Assembly (NCBI GenBank): GCA_964540815.1
Contig: CAZIOH010000049.1
Span: 1-45,858, forward strand
Origin: CAZIOH01 sp964540815
GTDB taxonomy: Bacteria > Myxococcota_A > Polyangia > Fen-1088
Direction: 5' to 3'
DNA: 45,858 nucleotides
Shown here: positions 17,119 to 26,423 of the stretch, in pieces
Position numbering within the stretch: the first letter of the stretch is position 1
Layout: every line of letters starts with the position of its first letter
Notes under the pieces: model-generated
Database searches by the model: none
What the model was told of the DNA's origin: nothing
The model's input: only the letters and a program-made list of their open reading frames with translations
Position numbers and translations under genes: made by a program

Positions 17119-19125
17119 GTGAGCTCGGGGGCCCTCGCGCGACTGCTGCGCCTGGCCTGGCGGTACCGGGCGGCCTGCCTGGTGGTCTTCGGACTTCAGC
17201 TGCTGCTGCTCGGGCTCGGGCTCGCGATCCTGCGCCTCAGCGGGCTGGCGATCGACATCGCGCGCAGCTCCCTGCACGCGGCCGGCACCCCACCCCTGCC
17301 CGCCGGGTGGCTGCACGCGCTCGCGTCGGCCGGCGTGCGCCCGTCTCCGTCGGAGCTCACCCCCCGGCGCCTGCTCCTCGGCGTGGGCCTGGCGGTGGCG
17401 GCGCTGGCGGTGGCGCGCGCCGGGCTGACCTACGCGGCCGCCGTCACCTTCGGGCGCCTGCTGCACCTTCGCCTCGTCCCGATGCTGCGCAGCCAGGTCT
17501 TCGCACGCCTGCAGAGCCTCGGATTTCGCTTCTTCGACCGGCAGACGAGCGGGTCGATCATCAACCGGGTCACCGGCGACGTGCAGTCCGTGCGGCAGTT
17601 CCTCGACGGCGTGCTGTTGCCGGCGGCGGTGACCATCCTGTCGCTCGCCGCTTACGTGGCCTGGATGGCCCGGACCCACCTCGGGCTCACCTGCGCCTGC
17701 CTCGGCCCCACCCCGTGCATCTGGTGGGTGACGCGGCGGTTCTCGCGCTGGGCCCGCCCCGCCTACCGGCGTAGCCGGGCGCTCGCCGATGCGTCGCTGC
17801 TCACCCTCTCGGAGATGACGGGCGGGATCCAGGTCGTCAAGGTCTTCGGGCGTGAGGACGAGGCGCGGGCCCGCTACCGCGCTCGGAACACCGAGAGCCT
17901 GCGGCAACAGCGCACCATCATCGAGCGCGTGAGCCGCTACAACCCCACCGTGCAGTTCCTCGGAGAGCTGAGCACGGCGGTGCTGCTCGGCTACGGGGGG
18001 GTGCTGGTGGCGCGGCAGCGCATGAGCCTCGGCGAGCTGATCGTGTTCGCCGGGTGCCTGCGGCAATCCACCGAGCAGGTGGCCGCCCTGGCGGGCATCA
18101 TGAACACGCTGCAACAGAGCCTGGCGGCGGCGCGCCGCGTGTTCGAGCTGCTCGACACGCCGCCGGACGTCGAGTCCCCGGCGGCCCCGCGGATCGGACC
18201 TGCCTCGCGGACCACCTGGGCGACGCCGGGCGCGGGGCGAGCCGCACCGGGCGCGACGGTCGCGTTCGAGAACGTGCTCTTCCGGCACCTGCCGACGCCG
18301 ACCAGCGCCGAGTGGGGTGAAGATGGGGATCCGGATCGCTCCGGCCCCGTGGGCGCTCCCGCCGCGTCCGCCGTGTCGGCTGCGTCGGTCGCGGGGCCGA
18401 TCCTGCGCCAGGTCAGCTTCGAGGTCGCGGCCGGTGAGCGGGTGGCCATCTTCGGCGTGACGGCCTCCGGCAAGAGCACGCTCCTGTCCCTGATCCCGCG
18501 CTTCTCCGACGTGACCGCCGGGCACGTGCGGGTCGACGGGGTCGACGTGCGGGCGTGGGATCTGCAGACCTTGCGCCGGAGCATCGGCATCGTCTTTCAG
18601 GTCCCGATCCTCTTTCGCGGGACCATCGCCGAGAACATCGCCTTCGGCCATCCGGAGGTGGAGCGCGCGCGCATCGAGGCCGCCGCACGCGCCGCCATCG
18701 CCGACGAGTTCATCGACCGGCTGCCTTCGGGGTACGACACCCTGGTCGAGGAGGGCGGCGCCAACCTGTCGGGTGGACAGCGGCAGCGGCTGGCGCTGGC
18801 CCGGGCACTGCTGCTCGATCCGCCGCTCCTGCTGCTCGACGATCCGACCTCGGCGGTGGATCCCCACACCGAGGGCGAGGTGCTGGCCAGCATCGAGTCG
18901 GCCACCCGCGGCCGGACCACCATCCTCGTGGCGAGCCGCCTCGCCACTCTCCGGCGCGCCGAGCGGATCTACGTCCTGCAAAACGGGCAGATCGCCGAGT
19001 CGGGCACCCACGACACGCTGCTCGCCGCCGGCGGTCTCTATCACCACGTGGCCTCCCTTCAGATGGGGGACAGCGGCCCGGTGTCGGTTTCGGTCGGCGC
19101 GCCGGCCAAAGGTGGGCAGACGTGA
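17119..19125 (+). CDS. ABC exporter subunit with degenerate nucleotide site
   Basis: A 668-residue half transporter of the ABCB/MsbA type: six membrane helices in the first 330 residues and a C-terminal ATPase. Visible motifs are Walker A GVTASGKST (about 447-455), signature LSGGQ (about 550-554) and Walker B LLLLDDPTSAVD. The usual catalytic Glu after Walker B is Asp, and the switch His is replaced by Ser (ILVASRLATL). A Pro/Ala-rich linker of about 60 residues separates the two domains. GTG at 17119 is the only start before an upstream in-frame stop. It overlaps the next gene by 4 nt (GTGA), so the two form a heterodimer. The cargo is unknown (lipid, drug or peptide). Confidence 0.9.
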   Translation: MSSGALARLLRLAWRYRAACLVVFGLQLLLLGLGLAILRLSGLAIDIARSSLHAAGTPPLPAGWLHALASAGVRPSPSELTPRRLLLGVGLAVAALAVARAGLTYAAAVTFGRLLHLRLVPMLRSQVFARLQSLGFRFFDRQTSGSIINRVTGDVQSVRQFLDGVLLPAAVTILSLAAYVAWMARTHLGLTCACLGPTPCIWWVTRRFSRWARPAYRRSRALADASLLTLSEMTGGIQVVKVFGREDEARARYRARNTESLRQQRTIIERVSRYNPTVQFLGELSTAVLLGYGGVLVARQRMSLGELIVFAGCLRQSTEQVAALAGIMNTLQQSLAAARRVFELLDTPPDVESPAAPRIGPASRTTWATPGAGRAAPGATVAFENVLFRHLPTPTSAEWGEDGDPDRSGPVGAPAASAVSAASVAGPILRQVSFEVAAGERVAIFGVTASGKSTLLSLIPRFSDVTAGHVRVDGVDVRAWDLQTLRRSIGIVFQVPILFRGTIAENIAFGHPEVERARIEAAARAAIADEFIDRLPSGYDTLVEEGGANLSGGQRQRLALARALLLDPPLLLLDDPTSAVDPHTEGEVLASIESATRGRTTILVASRLATLRRAERIYVLQNGQIAESGTHDTLLAAGGLYHHVASLQMGDSGPVSVSVGAPAKGGQT

Positions 19126-20912
19126 GCGCGAAGCCGTCGTCGTCGGGCGACACCGGCCCGCGGCCGCTCGACCTGCGCATCGTTCGCCGGCTCTGGTCCT
19201 ACACGCGGCCACACGCGCGCATGCGCAACCTGCTCTTCGTGTTCGTGGCCCTGCGGGCGATCCAGCTGCCCGTGCTGGCCTGGCTGACGGCGCGGATCGT
19301 GAGCGGCCCCATCGCCAACCACCGCCCCGGCGATCTCCCGTGGCCAGTGGCCGGGTGGCTGGGCTTCGCCGCCTTCACCGAGGCCTGCTTCGTCTTTCGC
19401 ATGCGCTTCGCATTGCTGCTCGGCGAGCTGGTGGTGACCGACCTGCGCAACGCCATCTTCGCCCACCTGCTCGAGCTGCCGATGCCCTTCTTCGATCGCA
19501 CGCCCGCCGGCCAGCTGGTCAATCGCATCACCTCCGACGTGGACGTGGTGCGCCTCGGGGTGCAGGACGTGGCCTTCGTGACGGCGGTGCAGCTCGGCAA
19601 CCTGGTGGTCTCCGCGGCGTTCATGCTGTCCTACGACTGGCGGCTGTTCTCGGTGATGCTGGTCATGGCACCGGTGCTGTGGCTCATCGTGCGCTCCTTC
19701 CGCAACAGCCTCAGCGCCGCCTACCGCGCGCAGCAGGAGAGCTTCGGACGCGTCACGGCCTCCCTGGTCGAGTCCGTGGCGGGTATCCGCGAGATCCAGG
19801 CCTTCGCACGCCAGCCGGTGACCGCCGGCGTCTTCGATCGGCTGGTGCAGGACCATGGCGCGTTCAACCTGACCGCCCACCGCCGCTCGTCGGTGTTCCA
19901 GCCGCTGCTCGAGCTCAACGGCCAGCTCTTCCTGGCCATCATCCTGGTGCTGGGGGGGCGTCAGGTCCTCTCGGGCAGCGTGCGGGTCGAGGTGATGATT
20001 CAGTTCCTGTTCCTGTCGACGGCGTTCTTCGCCGCCATCCCCAACATCGGGACCCAGTACAGCCAGGCGCTGACCGCCATGGCCGGCGCCGAGCGGGTCT
20101 TCGCCCTGCTCGACACGCCACCCGACTGGCGCGATCCGCCGGGGGCCCGCCCGCTCGCGGTGCCGGTGGGCCACGGTGGGCGCGTGACCTTCAGCGGGGT
20201 GGGGTTCGGCTACCTCCCGGGGGTTCCGGTCCTGCACGACATCACCTTCGACGCCGAGCCCGGTCAGACCATCGCGCTCGTGGGGCACACGGGCAGCGGC
20301 AAGAGCACGCTCGTCAAGCTGATCGCCAAGCTGTACCTGCCTTCGAGCGGGCGGATCGAGATCGACGGGCAGGACATCCGCGAGTTGACCAACCGGTCCT
20401 TGCACCCCCACGTCGCCTCGGTGACCCAGGACAACCTGCTGTTCATGGGCAGCGTGCGTGACAACATTCGTTTCGGGAATCCCCTGGCGTCCGACGACGA
20501 CGTGCGGGACGCCGCCGCCAAGCTGGACGTCGCCGACATCCTCGAGGCGCTGCCCGACGGGTTCGACACCCGGGTGGGTGAGCGAGGTGCGGGGTTGTCG
20601 ATGGGACAGCGACAGGTGATCTGTTTCGTGCGGGCGCTGCTGGCCGATCCCGGGATCCTGATCCTCGACGAGGCCACCAGCGCCATCGACAGCCTGACGG
20701 AGTTTCGGATCCAGCGGGCGATGTCCCGGCTCTTGCGCGGCCGAACCGCCTTCGTGATCGCCCACCGGCTCAGCACCATCCGCAACGCCGATCAGGTGCT
20801 GGTGTTCGAGCAGGGGCGCATCGTCGAGCGTGGCACCCATCGCGAGCTGCGGCTGCAGGGGGGGCGCTATGCACGCCTCCACCAGGACTTCCTCGGCGGC
20901 GACGGCGGGTGA
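19122..20912 (+). CDS. ABC exporter subunit with consensus catalytic site
   Basis: A 596-residue half transporter, partner of the preceding gene, whose stop it overlaps in GTGA. Membrane helices fill the first 320 residues. The ATPase has Walker A GHTGSGKST (about 388-396), Walker B ILILDEATSAID with the catalytic Glu, and switch His in FVIAHRLSTI. Its signature is altered, LSMGQ instead of LSGGQ (about 492-496). These deviations complement those of the partner, as in known heterodimeric exporters (TM287/288, TAP): one composite site hydrolyses ATP and the other is degenerate. Inner-membrane location; substrate unknown. Confidence 0.92.
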   Translation: MSAKPSSSGDTGPRPLDLRIVRRLWSYTRPHARMRNLLFVFVALRAIQLPVLAWLTARIVSGPIANHRPGDLPWPVAGWLGFAAFTEACFVFRMRFALLLGELVVTDLRNAIFAHLLELPMPFFDRTPAGQLVNRITSDVDVVRLGVQDVAFVTAVQLGNLVVSAAFMLSYDWRLFSVMLVMAPVLWLIVRSFRNSLSAAYRAQQESFGRVTASLVESVAGIREIQAFARQPVTAGVFDRLVQDHGAFNLTAHRRSSVFQPLLELNGQLFLAIILVLGGRQVLSGSVRVEVMIQFLFLSTAFFAAIPNIGTQYSQALTAMAGAERVFALLDTPPDWRDPPGARPLAVPVGHGGRVTFSGVGFGYLPGVPVLHDITFDAEPGQTIALVGHTGSGKSTLVKLIAKLYLPSSGRIEIDGQDIRELTNRSLHPHVASVTQDNLLFMGSVRDNIRFGNPLASDDDVRDAAAKLDVADILEALPDGFDTRVGERGAGLSMGQRQVICFVRALLADPGILILDEATSAIDSLTEFRIQRAMSRLLRGRTAFVIAHRLSTIRNADQVLVFEQGRIVERGTHRELRLQGGRYARLHQDFLGGDGG

Positions 20913-21002
20913 TGATTTTCCCTCATCCGGTGTCGAGGTAGGCGGACGGCCACCTATCCCCGTTGGCGCGCGGAGGTGGCAGATGCGGCGCGTAGCTCGC
21001 CA

Positions 21003-21027
21003 AAGTGTTGCCTGCCAGACAACACTT
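21003..21027. promoter_or_regulatory. Perfect inverted repeat upstream of the kinase operon
   Basis: AAGTGTTG at 21003-21010 and CAACACTT at 21020-21027 form a perfect 8-bp inverted repeat with a 9-nt spacer, about 110 nt before the kinase start. A second smaller one (GTTGC at 21029-21033, GCAAC at 21041-21045) follows. The spacing suits a dimeric repressor site or an RNA hairpin. There is no T-run, so it is not a typical terminator of the ABC genes. Confidence 0.4.
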
Positions 21028-21138
21028 CGTTGCCCCCACCGCAACAGATTGACCGGACGCATCGCGCGGAAGGCCTGGATTTCCAGGGCCACGGGCTCAA
21101 GTGTCGCGTCGCTTCAGTCGATCGCTTGCGCGAGCGAA

Positions 21139-22785
21139 ATGGCCCCACAAACTGAACCGATGCCACAGCGGTACGGGCGCTACGTGCTGGTCGACCGTAT
21201 GGGTGCGGGAGGCATGGCCGAGGTCTTTCGGGCCGTGGTCCCCGGGGTGGAGGGTTTTCGTCGCGAGCTCGTGGTCAAGCGCATCCTCGCCGAGCGCGCC
21301 GATTCGCAGAAGTTCCGGGACATGTTCATCCACGAGGCGAAGATCTCCTCGAAGCTGCACCACCCCTGCATCGTGCAGGTCTTCGATTTCGGGCAGGTGG
21401 ACGGGACCTACTTCCTGGCGATGGAGATGCTGGTGGGGCGCGATCTGCACGCGACCATGCGGGTGCTGCGCGAGAACGGGCAGAAGTTCCCCATCCCCAC
21501 CGCGGCGCACATCGCCCATCAGATCGCGAGCGGCCTCTCCTATGCGCACACCCTGCGCGAGGATGGCCACCCGCTCAACATCGTCCACCGCGACGTGAGC
21601 CCGTCGAACGTGATGTGCCTGCGCGCGGGGGGGGTGAAGCTGCTCGACTTCGGGGTGGCGAGCGCGCTCGGCGAAACGGCTCCCGACAGCGAGAGCCGGG
21701 CCTTTCGTGGCAAGCTCTCCTACGCCGCCCCGGAGTACGTGCGCGGGGATGGGCTCGACGCCCGCATCGACCTCTTCGCCCTCGGCGTGATCCTGTGGGA
21801 GATGCTGGTCGGCAAGCGCCTGTTTCACGGCCACAGCGATGAGGAGAAGATGCGGGCGCTGCTGGAGATGCCGATCCCGTCGCCGTCCTCGTTGCGCCCC
21901 GCGATCTCCGAGTCGCTGGATCGCATCGTGATGAAGGCGCTCGAGCGGGATCCGGCGCGGCGCTACCAGTCGGCGGCCGCCATGGTCGAGGATCTCGAGG
22001 AGGTGGTGCTCGAGTCCAAGTACCAGCCGCACATGTTGCCGCAGCTCCTCGATGGCCTGTTTGGCAACGAGCTGTCCTCGGTGCCGGTGGCGAGCGAGGT
22101 CGAGAAGCTGCTGGTGCAGTCCGGGACCATCCAGCCGGTGACCACCCCGTCGCTCTACAAGTTCGGCACCGGACGCACCTATGCGGCGACCGTGGCCGTG
22201 ATCGGGATGCTGGCGATCCTCGCCGGTGCGGGCGTGGCGGCCTTGTTGCCGCGCTCGCGCGATGGACGGGGGGCTGCCCTGGCGCCGGTCGGCGGCCCCG
22301 GGAGCGCGAGCTACGGCACGCCGCCCGAGGTCTTGCCGCTGGTGTTTCGTCCCGGGAGCCCGGCGGCGGCCACCACCACCGGCGCGCCCGGATCAGGGGC
22401 CGGTGTCAGGACCGGCGGTGCGGCCGAGCCCGACAGGCGCCAGCGACCGGGGGATTCGCCCGGAGACGCGGTGTTGACCGCGCCGGTCGCGGCGGCCGCC
22501 TGGGCGCGCGGGGATCTGCCTGTCCGGGGCGATTCCCGGCCGTCATCCTCGAGCTCGAGCCTGCGCGGCGGCGCCGGGTCGAGCCCGGGGACGGGGCTGG
22601 GCACCAGCGCCGTGCTCAAGCCGCGCGGCACGACGACCAAGTCGCTGGGGCATGCCCTCGCCAAGCGGTCGGCCCACCCCGACGCCGCCGCCCGCCGCTC
22701 GTCCGCGCTGGTGGTGGGCCGGGTGGCGAGTGGTCATTCGATCGATCCATTCGCCGAGGCCGCCGCGAGGCCGCTGAGGAAATGA
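21139..22785 (+). CDS. Transmembrane Ser/Thr protein kinase (Hanks type)
   Basis: A 548-residue kinase. The domain lies at about 14-290: Gly loop MGAGGMAEVF, Lys47 in LVVKRIL, catalytic HRDVSPSN (150-157), DFG (170-172), and SYAAPEYV in the activation segment; HRD is kept, so activity is expected. A single membrane helix is at about 348-370 (TVAVIGMLAILAGAGVAALL), followed by a 175-residue Gly/Pro/Ser/Arg-rich tail expected on the far side of the membrane. The start ATG at 21139 precedes the domain by a usual distance; ATG at 21160 is an alternative. Its stop overlaps the next gene (ATGA). The operon suggests it signals about envelope state, which is inference. Confidence 0.92.
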   Translation: MAPQTEPMPQRYGRYVLVDRMGAGGMAEVFRAVVPGVEGFRRELVVKRILAERADSQKFRDMFIHEAKISSKLHHPCIVQVFDFGQVDGTYFLAMEMLVGRDLHATMRVLRENGQKFPIPTAAHIAHQIASGLSYAHTLREDGHPLNIVHRDVSPSNVMCLRAGGVKLLDFGVASALGETAPDSESRAFRGKLSYAAPEYVRGDGLDARIDLFALGVILWEMLVGKRLFHGHSDEEKMRALLEMPIPSPSSLRPAISESLDRIVMKALERDPARRYQSAAAMVEDLEEVVLESKYQPHMLPQLLDGLFGNELSSVPVASEVEKLLVQSGTIQPVTTPSLYKFGTGRTYAATVAVIGMLAILAGAGVAALLPRSRDGRGAALAPVGGPGSASYGTPPEVLPLVFRPGSPAAATTTGAPGSGAGVRTGGAAEPDRRQRPGDSPGDAVLTAPVAAAAWARGDLPVRGDSRPSSSSSSLRGGAGSSPGTGLGTSAVLKPRGTTTKSLGHALAKRSAHPDAAARRSSALVVGRVASGHSIDPFAEAAARPLRK

Positions 22786-23561
22786 TCCCGGTCCGCGCGC
22801 TGCGGGCGATGGCCCTGGCCGGCTGCTTCTCCCTCGGGCTCGCGCACGCCGTCGACCGGGCTGCGCTCGCGGCACTGGCTGGCGACGCGGACACCGAGGC
22901 CGTGGCGCGCCAGCATTTTCAGCTCGGCGAGCTTCACTATGCGGCGAACGAGTTCGCCGCCGCGCTCGGCGAATACCAGGCCGGCTACGACGCGGTCCCG
23001 TTGCCCGGCTTCCTGGTCAACATCGCCCAGTGTCAGCGCCGCATGGGGGATCTGAGCCGCGCGCGGATCACCTATCAGAAGTTCGTGCTGGTCGCTCCGG
23101 ACTCGCCCCTCGTTCCCGAGGTGCGCGGGTTGATCCGCGAGCTCGACCGGCAGCTCGGCGGGCCGGCCACGCTCGGGCCACCGGCCTTCGATCCGAGGAA
23201 CACGCCGAGGAACACGCCGAGGAACACGCCGGCGAACACGCCGACGAACCAGCCGAGGAACACGCCAGCGAGCACGGCCTCGGCGGTCCCGGGCGGCGCC
23301 GGCCTTCGAGGCGCGGGTGGGCCAAGGTCGGGTGTGGCGGCGGCCTCGGTGCCTGGCGCGCGACTCACCGCCCGCGCGACCGAAGCGGGGTCGCCAGCCG
23401 CCCCCGGCGGCGACGAGGGGCGGGTGTCCTCTTCGAGCCGGTGGTGGTTCTGGGGCACGCTGGCGGTGGTGACCCTGGCCGGCGTGGGGGCGATCCTCGC
23501 GCTCAGCCCGGGCGGAGCGACGACGGTTCACGACGGAACCCTGGGCACGCTGCGGCGATGA
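22782..23561 (+). CDS. Exported TPR protein with NTP-repeat linker and C-terminal membrane helix
   Basis: A 259-residue protein. An N-terminal signal-like segment (ALRAMALAGCFSLGLAHA) is followed by a TPR-like region (about 38-110: ARQHFQLGELHYAANEFAAA, LVNIAQCQRRMGDLSRARI). Then comes a repeated PRNTPRNTPRNTPANTP linker, a low-complexity stretch and a membrane helix near the end (WWFWGTLAVVTLAGVGAILA). Such small TPR proteins often sit beside kinases in myxobacteria. It overlaps the kinase by ATGA and the lipoprotein gene by ATGA, so the three are translated as a coupled unit. Its partner could be the extracytoplasmic tail of the kinase. Confidence 0.8.
   Translation: MIPVRALRAMALAGCFSLGLAHAVDRAALAALAGDADTEAVARQHFQLGELHYAANEFAAALGEYQAGYDAVPLPGFLVNIAQCQRRMGDLSRARITYQKFVLVAPDSPLVPEVRGLIRELDRQLGGPATLGPPAFDPRNTPRNTPRNTPANTPTNQPRNTPASTASAVPGGAGLRGAGGPRSGVAAASVPGARLTARATEAGSPAAPGGDEGRVSSSSRWWFWGTLAVVTLAGVGAILALSPGGATTVHDGTLGTLRR
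23196..23267 (+). repeat. 12-bp tandem repeat, six copies, coding for the NTP linker
   Basis: The unit AGGAACACGCCG occurs three times exactly and three times with one to three changes. As 12 bp is four codons, copy number can change without breaking the frame. It codes for the PRNT-type linker of the TPR protein. Confidence 0.85.
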
Positions 23562-25138
23562 GCAACTCGGCCATGGTCACAGCCTGGACAGAGCGGCCTC
23601 GAGGGCGAGTTGTCAGGCACCGCGCGCCGTTGCCGGCGACCATCGTCGGAGCCGCGCTCGTGGCCCTCGGTCTCCTCTCCTCCGGGTGCCGCTCTTCCGG
23701 CCAGGTGGCGGAAGGTGGGGCGGCCCTCCTGCGCGTCTCGTTCCCCGCGGGAGGGCCGTACCCCGACGAGCTGCGGGCCTGGGTCTACGACGACACCGGT
23801 GTCCTGTTCTCGTCGGTCCGCTTTCCCAGTCAGGGCACGCTCCCCCTCGCCGCGAGCCACACCGGCACGGTCCTGGTCCAGCCCGGCGCCTCGAGCGGAC
23901 CCCTGCGGATCCACCTGCGCGGCTTCCTGTTTGGCGTCCGCCGGCTCGACGGCGTGCTGGTGGTGGCGCGCACGTCGCTCGGTCAGGCCGCGGTGGAGGT
24001 CGCGATGGGGACGGCCGTCCCTCCCGATGGCGACGGCGACGATGTCCCGGACGCGATCGACGACTGTCCGCTCGTCGCCAATCCCGCCCAGCAGGCTTGC
24101 CCCGGCACCCAGACGGATGCCGCCACCCCGCGCGACTCCGCCACGCCCATGGACGCGAGCGTCAAGGATGCGCTGGTCCCGCCGGACACGAGCGCTCCCG
24201 GCGTCGACGCCCCGGTCGACCTCCCCGTTCCGTTTCGCGACGCGATGGTCGAGGCACCGCCGCCGCCCGATGCATCGCCGCCGACGGACGATGCCCGTGA
24301 GGCTGGCACCTTCGCGGGGACCTCCGGCTGCGGCACGGCCCCGACGGGTCAGGACGAGGGTCTGGTCACGCTGATGCTGACCGAGGGCGGCGTGCCGGTT
24401 GCGCGTCAGTTCTGGCTATCCCGCCCGGCCGACTACGACCCGCAGCGGGGCTACAAGCTCATCGTGGGCCTCGGATCGATGGCATCCTCGGTGGATGCGG
24501 TCCGGCCGCAGCTCGGCCTGCAGGGTGCCGACGCGGTCCCGAGGACCGACGAGATCTTCGTCTATCCCCTGGCGCGGATCCGGACCTTCGGGACCTGGGG
24601 AACCAAGATCGGCTGGCAGCTCGGTCCGGGCGCCCAGGCGACCAACGCCGCCGGCAACGACGATCTGGCGTTCTTCGATGCCATGCTCGACGACGTGGGC
24701 CGACGCCACTGCATCGATCCGACGCGCATCTTCGTGGCCGGCCAGGGGTGGGGAGCCGATTTCGCCAGCGCCCTCGCCTGCGCCCGCGGGAACAAGCTCC
24801 GCGCCGTCACCGCCTCCACGAACAACGGTGACTACTACCTGCGCAATCCTACGGTGACCTGTGTGGGCTCGACGGGGACCTTCCTCCTGCAGGGCAAGGG
24901 CGACACCCAGTTTCCCATCGCGGTCGGGACGCTCACCCTCAACTTCTGGTTGACCCAGCACGCCTGCCCGAGGACCACCCAGCCCCTGGTGGTGGCCGGC
25001 CCCGGCGGCAACGAAGACTGCGTGCGCTACACCGGCTGCTCGGCGGAGACCCGGTGGTGCGCCACGGACGCGTCCTTCGGAGGCGCCGCACCCACCTATC
25101 TCGGCCGCGAGGCGATGGCCTTCTTCCGCTCGTATTGA
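23558..25138 (+). CDS. Lipoprotein with thrombospondin-type-3 motif and esterase-like domain
   Basis: A 526-residue exported protein. A hydrophobic segment (ATIVGAALVALGLLSSGC) ends in a lipobox with Cys44, so lipid anchoring is likely, though the preceding region is long. A Ca-binding thrombospondin-type-3 repeat starts at 157 (DGDGDDVPDAIDDCP, VANPAQQAC). A Pro/Asp/Ala linker follows, then from about 275 a domain resembling the PHB-depolymerase/feruloyl-esterase-like alpha/beta hydrolases (RPADYDPQRGYKLIVGLGS). Where the nucleophile elbow GxSxG is expected there is AGQGWGAD, with Gly397 in place of Ser, so hydrolase activity is doubtful and a binding role is likely. It is the third gene of the kinase operon (ATGA overlap). 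Confidence 0.8.
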   Translation: MSNSAMVTAWTERPRGRVVRHRAPLPATIVGAALVALGLLSSGCRSSGQVAEGGAALLRVSFPAGGPYPDELRAWVYDDTGVLFSSVRFPSQGTLPLAASHTGTVLVQPGASSGPLRIHLRGFLFGVRRLDGVLVVARTSLGQAAVEVAMGTAVPPDGDGDDVPDAIDDCPLVANPAQQACPGTQTDAATPRDSATPMDASVKDALVPPDTSAPGVDAPVDLPVPFRDAMVEAPPPPDASPPTDDAREAGTFAGTSGCGTAPTGQDEGLVTLMLTEGGVPVARQFWLSRPADYDPQRGYKLIVGLGSMASSVDAVRPQLGLQGADAVPRTDEIFVYPLARIRTFGTWGTKIGWQLGPGAQATNAAGNDDLAFFDAMLDDVGRRHCIDPTRIFVAGQGWGADFASALACARGNKLRAVTASTNNGDYYLRNPTVTCVGSTGTFLLQGKGDTQFPIAVGTLTLNFWLTQHACPRTTQPLVVAGPGGNEDCVRYTGCSAETRWCATDASFGGAAPTYLGREAMAFFRSY

Positions 25139-25187
25139 GGAGGGGAATCGATCGCCCGAGGCCGACGCCTCCCGACCAGGCGGCTCT

Positions 25188-26423
25188 TCACGCCTCGGGC
25201 GCGCCGGCGGCGGCGGCCGCCGCGACCGCGACCGCCATCGCGGGAACCGCCGGATCCGGTCGACCCATCGCCACCAGCCACCGCCAGTGCGACCGCAGCG
25301 CGGCGCCAACGCTGGCGTGCGCGCGGTAGCGGACACCGTGCTCCCGACAGACCGCCTCCACGATCGGCGCCAGGGCCGGATAGTGCACGTGGCACACCTT
25401 CGGAAAGAGGTGGTGCTCGATCTGGAAGTTCAGGCCGCCGAGCAGCCAGCACAGGGGTCCGTTGCCCCGGGCGAAGTCCACGGTCGACTCGACCTGGTGG
25501 ACGCTCCACTCGCGCACCGCCGGCTGGTCGGCGATCGGGTGATCCCAGAAGTCGGCCTCGCCCACGCAGTGCGCGAGCTGGAAGACCACCGCCAAGGTGA
25601 GCCCGAGCGTCGCGCTGGCCAGCAGGTAGGTGAGGCAGACGAACAGCCACCCGTGGTGCAGGAGGGGCAGGCCGAACCCGAGCACCAGGAATCCAAGCCG
25701 CGCCGACCAGAACAGGATCTGCTCGGCGCGCGGCAGGGGCGGCACGCGGATGATCCCGAAGCTGCGCCTGGCGAAGTTGCGGTATTCGCCGACCAGCTGC
25801 CATTCGATGGCCAGCGCCGCGTAGAGCCCCCACACGTAGAGGTGCTGAAATCGATAGAAGGGGTGGATGGGGTCGTCGGGGCAGAGCCTGCCGAGACCGC
25901 CGAGCCCGATGTCCGTGTCGTGACCGGCCACGTTGGTGTGGGTGTGGTGCGCGATGTTGTGCTTGAAGCGCCAGAAGTACGAGCTGCCGCCCAGGAGATC
26001 GAGGGAGATGGCGGCGGTCCGGTTGACCCAGCGGTGCTTGGAATACGCCCCGTGATTCCCGTCGTGCTGCACGTTGAAGCCGACCGCGGCCATGCTGAGG
26101 CCGAGGGCCACGGCCAGGAGCGCGCCCATCCCGGCGCTGGTGGCGTGCAGGAGCCCGACATACGAGCCGACCAGCGCCCCGAGCACGATGGCGGTCTTGA
26201 GGAACATCCGGGGCTGGTCGCGCCGCGCTCGCCCGGTGTCCGCGAAATAAGCGTCCACGCGCCGATGCAGATCGGCGGAGAACGCCGAGCGCGGCAGGTA
26301 CCGCGTGATCGGGTCCCCGGCGGCCGCCGCTGGGCAGCCCGGCCCTTCGGCGGGGGACGCAGGCTCGGCTGGGAGACCCGGGTTTGGACGCAGGAACGCC
26401 TTCGACCGCTCAGGTTCACCCAT
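25188..26423 (-). CDS. Membrane fatty acid desaturase
   Basis: A 411-residue di-iron desaturase of the acyl-lipid/linoleoyl-CoA type. The three His boxes are present: HDGNHG, HNIAHHTHTN and QIEHHLFP; the Gln at the start of the third box is typical of front-end (delta-5/6) desaturases. Hydrophobic pairs of membrane segments lie at about 75-115 and 220-285. No cytochrome b5 domain is fused, so electrons must come from elsewhere. An Ala-rich C-terminus (VAVAAAAAAGAPEA) follows. The gene is divergent from the outer-membrane protein across 144 nt and converges with the lipoprotein gene. The exact double-bond position cannot be told from sequence. Confidence 0.9.
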   Translation of the reverse strand: MGEPERSKAFLRPNPGLPAEPASPAEGPGCPAAAAGDPITRYLPRSAFSADLHRRVDAYFADTGRARRDQPRMFLKTAIVLGALVGSYVGLLHATSAGMGALLAVALGLSMAAVGFNVQHDGNHGAYSKHRWVNRTAAISLDLLGGSSYFWRFKHNIAHHTHTNVAGHDTDIGLGGLGRLCPDDPIHPFYRFQHLYVWGLYAALAIEWQLVGEYRNFARRSFGIIRVPPLPRAEQILFWSARLGFLVLGFGLPLLHHGWLFVCLTYLLASATLGLTLAVVFQLAHCVGEADFWDHPIADQPAVREWSVHQVESTVDFARGNGPLCWLLGGLNFQIEHHLFPKVCHVHYPALAPIVEAVCREHGVRYRAHASVGAALRSHWRWLVAMGRPDPAVPAMAVAVAAAAAAGAPEA

